Made by a program: the position numbers and the translations under genes
Notes under the pieces: generated by a model
Told to the model about the DNA's origin: nothing
The model's input: only the letters and a program-made list of their open reading frames with translations
Databases searched by the model: none
Assembly: GCA_002421605.1 (NCBI GenBank)
Contig: DISJ01000008.1
Span: 373,632 to 437,631, forward strand
Reading direction: 5' to 3'
DNA length: 64,000 nt
Origin: Rhodobacteraceae bacterium UBA6213
GTDB taxonomy: Bacteria > Pseudomonadota > Alphaproteobacteria > Rhodobacterales > Rhodobacteraceae
Shown: positions 58,275 through 64,000 of the stretch, piece by piece
Numbering within the stretch: the first letter of the stretch is position 1
Layout: every line of letters begins with the position of its first letter

Positions 58275-60307
58275 TGCGCGAGGACGGGCGCATTGATGCC
58301 GCCGGGGCAACCCCCCGGCGGCTTTTCGCATATAATGGCGGCTTTCTCGCACCGCGCCTGCGGCGTATTCTTGCGGCGGCAGGATACGAGTTGCGGATAG
58401 GCCTGCCCGGCCCGCGCGATGCCGTAGCCGTCTGGGGCCGCAGTCCAACCGCCTGGCGGGGCGAGGCAGTGGCAGCGCGGCGCAAAGTGCCATTGGTGCG
58501 GATAGAAGACGCGTTCCTGCGCTCAATCCAGCCAGGTCGGGCGGGCGGTGCGCCAATAGGCCTGCTAGTCGACCCATTCGGCGTGCATTTCGATAGCTCC
58601 GCCCCCTCATTGATCGAGCGTATGCTGGCGGAAAATCCACCCGACGCAGCAGATGTTTTACAACGTTCTGCCGATGGGATAGCGCGCCTTATCGCCTCTG
58701 ACTTGTCGAAATACAACATTCATGATGAATCTGCCCCTCTACCGGAGGCGGGCTTTGTATTGATCGTCGATCAAACGGCGGGCGATGCCTCGATCGCGTT
58801 TGGTGGCGCCTCGGCGGCTAGTTTTGCGCATATGCTGGCTGCTGCCAAGGCAGAGCATCCACGCTCACGCATAGTCATCAAAACCCACCCCGAAACGGCG
58901 ATGGGCCTGCGCAAAGGCCATTTCGGTGCCGCCGTACTTGGCCCGCATATCGATATTTGCAGCGCGCCCCTCTCACCTTGGAAGCTGCTGCAACGCGCCG
59001 CAGCGGTCTATACCGTTAGCTCGCAACTGGGCTACGAGGCGATTCTGGCCGGGCACCGCCCGCGGGTATTTGGTCAGCCTTTCTACGCCGGTTGGGGCCT
59101 GAGCGATGACGAGTACCCCGCGCCTCGCCGCGAGCAAAAGCGTTCGCCCGAGCAGCTTTTCGCGGTTACACATCTTCTGGCGCCGGTCTGGTATGACCCC
59201 TGCCGCGATCGCCGCTGCAGCTTTGAAGAAGCCCTTGACCAAATCGAGGCCGAAAGACGTACCTTTCGTGAAGATGCTCGCGGCTATGTCGCGCTCGGCA
59301 TGCGGCTTTGGAAGCGCGGCGCGATGCAAAGGGTATTTGGCGCAGAGCGGCGGTTGGCATTTGCCGATAGCGTGCCGCGCGCGATCGCAAAGGCGGGGCG
59401 CGAGCAGCGCAATCTGCTGGTCTGGGCGGGGAGTGTAACGCCAGAGTTGCAGGCCAGCGATGTTCCATTTTTCCGGGTCGAGGATGGTTTTTTGCGCTCG
59501 CGCGGGCTTGGCGCCGATCTTGTGCCACCGCTCTCGTTGGTGCGTGATGCGCGCGGCATCTATTATGACCCGACGCACGAATCAGACCTTGAGGCGCTGA
59601 TCGCCACGCCTGCACCAGCAGGTGCGGTGCGCGCAAGAGCACTGGTCGCCTCTTTGCAGGAGGCGCGGCTTTCAAAATACAATCTCGCCGCAAGCAGCTT
59701 GCCGGATTTACCCACAGGGCACCGAATTCTGGTTCCAGGGCAGGTCGAAGACGACGCCTCCATCCGTTTGGGAAGTACAGAAACTAGCACAAACCTCGCA
59801 TTACTTGCGCGTGTTCGGCAAGAATTCCCCGATGCAATTCTTATTTTCAAACCCCACCCTGATGTAGAGGCCGGATTGCGCCCCGGCGCACTTTCCGCCA
59901 ATGCTGCGATGCGCCACGCCGACGTGATTGCCACGTTCGCTGACCCAATTGCGCTCATCGAAGCCTGCGACGAGGTCTGGACCATGACCTCGCTGCTTGG
60001 GTTTGAGGCGCTTTTGCGCGGCAAACCGGTGACCTGCCTAGGTGTGCCATTCTACGCGGGCTGGGGATTGACCCGCGATCTGGTGCCCACGCCAGTACGC
60101 CGCAGCGCGCGCCCAGATCTTGGCCAAATGGCACATGCCGCGCTGATCGCCTATCCGCGGTATTTCGACCCCGTCAGCCGCCGCCCATGCCCGCCCGAGG
60201 TTGCCGTTGATCGACTAAGAAGTGGCCAGATACCGCACCCCGGGCGCGCGAATCGCATATTGGCCAAGCTACAGGGTGCATTCGCCAGCACTCCTTTTTG
60301 GCGCTGA
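58274..60307 (+). CDS. kpsC: Capsule polysaccharide export protein KpsC, dual-domain Kdo transferase
   Basis: 677-residue protein with two homologous halves (about 15-330 and 360-660), as in KpsC, which extends the poly-Kdo linker. Paired landmarks confirm the duplication: RIEDAFLRSI and RVEDGFLRSRG, SKYNIHDESA and SKYNLAASS, and YAGWGLS and YAGWGLT near the ends. The ATG at 58274 overlaps the previous stop. It ends 15 bases from the tail-to-tail ribD gene. Its place between ribD and ribE splits the riboflavin operon. Confidence 0.92.
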   Translation: MREDGRIDAAGATPRRLFAYNGGFLAPRLRRILAAAGYELRIGLPGPRDAVAVWGRSPTAWRGEAVAARRKVPLVRIEDAFLRSIQPGRAGGAPIGLLVDPFGVHFDSSAPSLIERMLAENPPDAADVLQRSADGIARLIASDLSKYNIHDESAPLPEAGFVLIVDQTAGDASIAFGGASAASFAHMLAAAKAEHPRSRIVIKTHPETAMGLRKGHFGAAVLGPHIDICSAPLSPWKLLQRAAAVYTVSSQLGYEAILAGHRPRVFGQPFYAGWGLSDDEYPAPRREQKRSPEQLFAVTHLLAPVWYDPCRDRRCSFEEALDQIEAERRTFREDARGYVALGMRLWKRGAMQRVFGAERRLAFADSVPRAIAKAGREQRNLLVWAGSVTPELQASDVPFFRVEDGFLRSRGLGADLVPPLSLVRDARGIYYDPTHESDLEALIATPAPAGAVRARALVASLQEARLSKYNLAASSLPDLPTGHRILVPGQVEDDASIRLGSTETSTNLALLARVRQEFPDAILIFKPHPDVEAGLRPGALSANAAMRHADVIATFADPIALIEACDEVWTMTSLLGFEALLRGKPVTCLGVPFYAGWGLTRDLVPTPVRRSARPDLGQMAHAALIAYPRYFDPVSRRPCPPEVAVDRLRSGQIPHPGRANRILAKLQGAFASTPFWR

Positions 60308-60322
60308 ACATCGGTTCAACCT

Positions 60323-61408
60323 CTAAACCTTTTTTCGCTGCCAGCGATGCAGAAGATCCTCGCCCAATCGGCGGTGTTCAACAATCGCAAAATCGGCGGT
60401 GTCTGGAAGCCCGAAATCCTGCATCGCGCCGACAGCGGGCGTCCCGTTGTCGCCGAAAACGCGCCCCGCGCTGATGCACACCAACTCGTCAACCAGCCCT
60501 GCTGCCAATAAGCCAGCCGCAAGCGTGCCCCCCCCCTCGCAAAACAGCCGCGTGACGCCCGCTTCGGCGATGTGGCGCATTGCGTCAGCCAAATCGACCC
60601 TGCCGCAGGCGTCGGCAGCACAAGAAATCAGCCGCAGCCCCGGCATCGGCCGTGCCGCCGCAGTGTGGCAAAGCCAAACCGGCGCCACATCTGCGCTGCG
60701 TGCCAGCTTGCTGCCGGGCGCCAGCCGCAACTGACTATCCATCACGATTCTAATAGGTTGGCGCAAAACCCCAAGCTCGCGAACGGTCAACTCCGGGTCA
60801 TCCGCCAGCGCCGTGCCGATGCCCACCATCACCGCGTCGTGCCGCGCACGCATCAGATGCACTGCCCGGCGCGCAGGCCCGCCCGTGATCCAGCGGCTCG
60901 CCCCGCTGGCAGTCGCGATACGCCCGTCAAGCGCCATCGCAAGTTTCAGCGTCACCCAAGGTCGCCCTGCCTCTATCCGCAAAAGGAAGCCCGCGTTCAG
61001 CTCGCGCGCTTCGGCGCCAAGCACGCCCTCCTGCACCACAACCCCTGCGGCACGCAGCATCGCAAGGCCGCGGCCCGAAACGCGCGGATCAGGATCAGTG
61101 GCAGCAGAGACGACCCGCGCCACCCCGGCCGTCACAAGCGCCGCAGCGCAAGGTGGGGTTTGGCCATGATGTGCGCAAGGCTCCAGCGTTACGTAGGCGG
61201 TCGCGCCCTGCGCCGCAGCACCCGCCTGTGCCAGCGCAACGGCCTCGGCATGGGGGCGCCCACCCAGCTGGGTCCAGCCGCGCCCAACTATAGTTGAGCC
61301 TTGAACTATTACGCAGCCGACCGCCGGATTGGGTGCGACATTCCCTAGCCCGCGCGCCGCAAGCGCCAACGCCAGCGCCATAAAGCGGCGGTCGGATTCG
61401 GCGCTCAC
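60323..61408 (-). CDS. ribD: Bifunctional riboflavin pyrimidine deaminase/reductase
   Basis: Deaminates and then reduces the pyrimidine intermediate of riboflavin synthesis. The 361-residue protein has an N-terminal zinc deaminase (RPHAEAVAL and the cluster [11 protein letters not shown]) and a C-terminal reductase (about 148-361, with [15 protein letters not shown] and [13 protein letters not shown]). The ATG overlaps the nrdR stop. In most alphaproteobacteria ribE follows directly; here kps genes intervene on the opposite strand. Confidence 0.95.
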   Translation of the reverse strand: MSAESDRRFMALALALAARGLGNVAPNPAVGCVIVQGSTIVGRGWTQLGGRPHAEAVALAQAGAAAQGATAYVTLEPCAHHGQTPPCAAALVTAGVARVVSAATDPDPRVSGRGLAMLRAAGVVVQEGVLGAEARELNAGFLLRIEAGRPWVTLKLAMALDGRIATASGASRWITGGPARRAVHLMRARHDAVMVGIGTALADDPELTVRELGVLRQPIRIVMDSQLRLAPGSKLARSADVAPVWLCHTAAARPMPGLRLISCAADACGRVDLADAMRHIAEAGVTRLFCEGGGTLAAGLLAAGLVDELVCISAGRVFGDNGTPAVGAMQDFGLPDTADFAIVEHRRLGEDLLHRWQRKKV

Positions 61409-61872
61409 TCGTCGGCGCCACCTTGCGGGCGCAGTTCCGAGACAAACTTGTCAAAGTCGTCTGCGGCCTGGAAGTTTTTGTAAACACTGGCAAATCGGAC
61501 ATAGGAAACGGTGTCGATCCGCGCCAGGGTTTCCATCACGATCTCGCCGATCACCTTCGACGGGATATCGGTTTCGCCCATGCTTTCCAGCCGCCGCACG
61601 ATGCCCGAAATCATCTGATCAATGCGCTCGGGATCAAGCGGACGCTTTTGCATGGCGATGCGGATGGAGCGTTCCAGCTTCGTGCGGTCAAAATCTTCGC
61701 GCTTGCCAGAATTCTTGATCACCACCAGATCGCGCAACTGCACACGTTCATAGGTGGTGAAACGGCCACCGCACGCCGGGCAGAACCGCCGGCGGCGGAT
61801 CGCCACATGGTCTTCCGCCGGTCGGCTATCTTTGACCTGAGAATCTACGTTTCCGCAAAAAGGGCAGCGCAT
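61405..61872 (-). CDS. nrdR: Transcriptional regulator NrdR
   Basis: 155-residue zinc-ribbon/ATP-cone repressor of ribonucleotide reductase genes. It opens [17 protein letters not shown], has a second cysteine pair [17 protein letters not shown], and carries the ATP-cone (about 49-139, [20 protein letters not shown]). It starts the nrdR-ribD unit. A DnaA-box-like site lies 28 bases upstream. Confidence 0.97.
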   Translation of the reverse strand: MRCPFCGNVDSQVKDSRPAEDHVAIRRRRFCPACGGRFTTYERVQLRDLVVIKNSGKREDFDRTKLERSIRIAMQKRPLDPERIDQMISGIVRRLESMGETDIPSKVIGEIVMETLARIDTVSYVRFASVYKNFQAADDFDKFVSELRPQGGADE

Positions 61873-61899
61873 TGCGTCTTCCTTGGTGCCAATAGGGTG

Positions 61900-61908
61900 T
61901 TATCCACA
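61900..61908. promoter_or_regulatory. Perfect DnaA-box sequence upstream of nrdR
   Basis: TTATCCACA matches the strong DnaA box TTATNCACA exactly. It lies 27-36 bases before the nrdR start, close to a TATAGT -10-like element. A single box occurs by chance now and then, so a role in tying nrdR to replication is only a possibility. Confidence 0.5.
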
Positions 61909-61969
61909 GGCACTATAGGACAGCCGCGAGAGCTTGGGTAGGGGGCAAAATTGCCGCAATATCTAGTGT

Positions 61970-62893
61970 TCATGCAACCTTGGGCCCAAACTGCCGCTGC
62001 CCCTGCTTGCCATGCCAAAATCCGTTCGAAAACGGTGCCGACATCGAAAGCTCGTCAAGCCGCGCCTTGGCTTCAGCACCGTCGATGCGCGCCGAGAGGC
62101 GGTCGGCAAAAATCTTTGCCACCTCTACCATATCGACCTGCTGCGGCATCAGACGGAAATGCGTCACACCCATTGAAGGCATATCAACGACTTCTTCGAT
62201 CAGATTGATGTAGCTGTGCGAAAGCGTCTGGATGCCGTTGATGGTCAGGAAAGACTGACCCGTCACGGTTTTCAGCGGCATACCATCTGGGTCTTCCTCG
62301 CAGACGAACTGGCAATTGTCCTTGGTCCGCTGATGCGCGCGCGCATGATAGCAGCGCGCCGAAACCGCAAGCGAGGCGCGTCCAAATACCTGCACCTCGA
62401 TCCCAACGCCGAAGTCTTTGGCTGCCTTTGCCATTTCACCTACGACGGTGGCAGGCAACTCGACCGGCAAGCTGAAGTGCGTGGCGCCCTTGTTGGCCAG
62501 ATAGCGCATGGTTTCTTCGTTGTAGATATTCATCAGCGGACCAACCCGATGCGGGCGTGCCGCTACATCCAGAAGCCCTGCTGTGTTGTTGATCTCGATC
62601 TCGTGGTCTTCGGTTTCACAGATCGCCGCCAGCATGTCGCGCTCGCGCTTCAGCACCACTTCGGTAAGCGATGACAGCACCACTTTCTTGCCGCCGCGCT
62701 CCAGCCGCTCGATAATATCGGGGTAATCCTTCTCAAAATACGGCGTGCGTTTCGAGCAGATCACTTCGCCCAGATACACCGTTTCGACCGGTGCCTCATC
62801 CGCGATGCGCGCGTAGAAGTCGATGCGCTCTTCGGGCTTCCAGTGGTAGATGATCGGGCCGAGGGTAAGGCTTTGCATCGCGTTCACCGCCAT
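61970..62893 (-). CDS. ubiV: Ubiquinone biosynthesis protein UbiV (U32 peptidase family)
   Basis: Iron-sulfur protein that with UbiU performs the hydroxylations of ubiquinone synthesis without oxygen. The 307-residue protein has LGEVICSKRTPYF and ARCYHARAHQRTKDNC followed by QFVCEED, giving four cysteines with the spacing of the E. coli UbiV cluster ligands (one near the N-terminus, then spacing 13 and 4). I list the longest ATG start; one at 62878 (MQSLTLGP) is also plausible. It overlaps ubiU by ten bases. Confidence 0.92.
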   Translation of the reverse strand: MAVNAMQSLTLGPIIYHWKPEERIDFYARIADEAPVETVYLGEVICSKRTPYFEKDYPDIIERLERGGKKVVLSSLTEVVLKRERDMLAAICETEDHEIEINNTAGLLDVAARPHRVGPLMNIYNEETMRYLANKGATHFSLPVELPATVVGEMAKAAKDFGVGIEVQVFGRASLAVSARCYHARAHQRTKDNCQFVCEEDPDGMPLKTVTGQSFLTINGIQTLSHSYINLIEEVVDMPSMGVTHFRLMPQQVDMVEVAKIFADRLSARIDGAEAKARLDELSMSAPFSNGFWHGKQGQRQFGPKVA

Positions 62894-63882
62894 TTCTTGG
62901 TCTTGAAGGCACCTTCGGTCTGCTTTTGCCCCTCAGTCAGGGCAAGCAGATCGGCCAGTTGGGGCTCTTGCCCGGCGAGAATCGAGTCGACGGCCGTGCG
63001 GAACGCCGAGACAGCGCTTTTCACATAAGCGCGCGAGCGTTGCCGCCCCTCGATCTTGAACGCATCCACCCCCGCCTCAATCAGCGCGGGTAGCAGGCCG
63101 GAAAGATTGAGGCTGATCGGCTCTTCAAACGCATAATAGGCATCGGGGCGGTTCGGCGCATTGTAGCGACCTTTGCAGATCGTGGGGTATCCCGCCTGCT
63201 CGTTCGGGGCAAAGCTATCGATGGTAAAATCGGCGAGCCGCGTGGTGACAGAGCCGTCGGGTTGCTTGTCGTAATGCACGTCAGCGGCGGGCGAGCAGAC
63301 GCCGTCCATATTCGTCGAAAGCCCGGTTACGTAGTTGGTCAGCGAGCAGCGCCCTTCGACCATCAGCCCGTGGTTGCCGAAGATGAAGGTTTCGATCTCG
63401 CAAGGAATTTCGCGCGCAAGTTGTTTGATTTCCGGCACGGTAAGGATGCGCGGCAGTACCACCCGCTTGACCCCGAATTCGCGGGCGTAATAGCGGATCG
63501 CCTCGGGGCTGGAGGCGGCGGCTTGCACCGAAAGATGCAGGCGTATCTCGGGGTAGGTGCGTTTTACGTAGTCGGCCACGCCGATGTCGGCCACGATGAA
63601 GGCGTCGACGCCGTAGCGCGCGCCCATATCAACCGCGTCGCGCCACAGGTCGAACCTGCCTGCGGTGGGGAAGGTGTTGATAGCCAGCAAAACCTTGGTG
63701 CCGAGCTTGTGCGCGAAGGCGACCGAGGCTTCCATTTCCTCGGGCGTGAAGTTCAAGCCGGGAAAGTTGCGCGCGTTGGTGGCGTTCTGAAAGCCGCAAT
63801 AGACCGCGTCGGCACCCGCTTCCACAGCGGTGCGCAGCGCGGCAGGGGTGCCTGCAGGGCAGACGAGTTCGGGGCGTTTCAT
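62884..63882 (-). CDS. ubiU: Ubiquinone biosynthesis protein UbiU (U32 peptidase family)
   Basis: Partner of UbiV in anaerobic ubiquinone synthesis. The 332-residue protein opens MKRPELVCPAGTPAALRTAV and has the U32 core. Cluster-ligand cysteines are seen at 179 (VEGRCSL), 196 (DGVCSPA) and 236 (PTICKGR). The fourth ligand of E. coli UbiU, seven residues before the first of these, is a glycine here (172, in GNHGLMVEGRC), so this cluster may use another residue. It overlaps both neighbours and is in the ubiT-ubiU-ubiV unit. Confidence 0.92.
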   Translation of the reverse strand: MKRPELVCPAGTPAALRTAVEAGADAVYCGFQNATNARNFPGLNFTPEEMEASVAFAHKLGTKVLLAINTFPTAGRFDLWRDAVDMGARYGVDAFIVADIGVADYVKRTYPEIRLHLSVQAAASSPEAIRYYAREFGVKRVVLPRILTVPEIKQLAREIPCEIETFIFGNHGLMVEGRCSLTNYVTGLSTNMDGVCSPAADVHYDKQPDGSVTTRLADFTIDSFAPNEQAGYPTICKGRYNAPNRPDAYYAFEEPISLNLSGLLPALIEAGVDAFKIEGRQRSRAYVKSAVSAFRTAVDSILAGQEPQLADLLALTEGQKQTEGAFKTKKWR

Positions 63883-64000
63883 GCATGGTCTCCCTTTTTC
63901 GCGGCCATCCGGCGCAGCCCGGTCAGCGCAGCGCGGCCCGGCGCGCCGAACATGCCGGCGACCGTTTCCGCAATCGAACCTTCGACGTCATCGAGCGCGT
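63879..64000 (-). CDS. ubiT: C-terminal end of probable UbiT (SCP2 domain), cut by the window edge
   Basis: Forty codons before a stop that overlaps the ubiU start (ATGA). The translated end reads GRAALTGLRRMAAKKGDHA, preceded by DDVEGSIAETVAGMFGAP, which fits the C-terminus of SCP2-type lipid-binding accessory proteins. UbiT stands directly upstream of ubiUV in many proteobacteria. The assignment rests mainly on context since most of the gene is outside the window. Confidence 0.65.
   Translation of the reverse strand, partial: ALDDVEGSIAETVAGMFGAPGRAALTGLRRMAAKKGDHA

Overview
The window is 64 kb of high-GC chromosomal DNA from an alphaproteobacterium, most likely of the order Rhodobacterales (Roseobacter/Rhodobacter group). 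The evidence is a C4-type 5-aminolevulinate synthase, a complex I NDUFA12 homologue, an M23 peptidase/bactofilin pair, a RibB protein with a dead GTP cyclohydrolase II half, an nrdR-ribD-rib-nusB gene set, and two LexA sites of the alphaproteobacterial form GTTC-N7-GTTC. The content is mostly core and catabolic. I see no prophage, insertion sequence, CRISPR array or defence island.

Layout. 1-3.9 kb: a valine/isobutyrate degradation run (mmsA end, acyl-CoA dehydrogenase, 3-hydroxyisobutyryl-CoA hydrolase, mmsB). 4-7.7 kb: a DUF2892 membrane protein, uvrA with an SOS box, and a rhodanese whose promoter carries a sulfide-repressor-type operator. 7.7-16.7 kb (minus strand): MFS, lpd, DUF924, MFS, queA and a giant AsmA-like protein. 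16.8-19.2 kb: peroxiredoxin, M23 peptidase, bactofilin. 19.3-25.2 kb (minus): DUF2189, prfB, PBP1A, amidase. 25.4-32.3 kb: DsbA-like protein, ispG, RodZ-like protein, hemA, and a LysM protein with tandem repeats. 32.4-38.6 kb: LOG protein, preTA (reductive pyrimidine catabolism), accBC, aat. 38.6-41.9 kb (minus): DUF2155, mlaD, NDUFA12, clpX, clpP. 42.3-45 kb: a large chemoreceptor. 45.4-50 kb: urate-to-glyoxylate purine catabolism. 50-52.8 kb: sulfotransferase, tRNA-His, GNAT, SOS-controlled mmcB and small proteins. 52.8-61.9 kb: a riboflavin/nusB/nrdR gene set split by an oppositely oriented capsule trio (kpsS, kpsD-like, kpsC). 61.9-64 kb: ubiV-ubiU-ubiT, for oxygen-independent ubiquinone synthesis.

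How the genes work together. Two nitrogen-salvage routes lie about 10 kb apart: pyrimidine reduction by PreTA, with a RutR-like palindrome upstream, and purine ring degradation by PuuD, UraH, PuuE-UraD, ureidoglycine aminohydrolase and AllA. Cell-envelope genes are numerous (PBP1A, amidase, M23 peptidase, bactofilin, RodZ-like, LysM, AsmA-like, MlaD, capsule). UbiTUV points to facultative anaerobic or microaerobic growth.

No wholly novel multi-gene system was found. The most interesting observations are regulatory and architectural: two LexA boxes (one probably driving a leaderless mmcB), a likely SqrR/BigR-type operator inside a rhodanese promoter, a RutR-like site before preT, a candidate small RNA divergent from hemA, a capsule cassette inside the riboflavin operon, a UbiU that lacks one expected iron-sulfur ligand, and short coupled open frames leading into the chemoreceptor gene.
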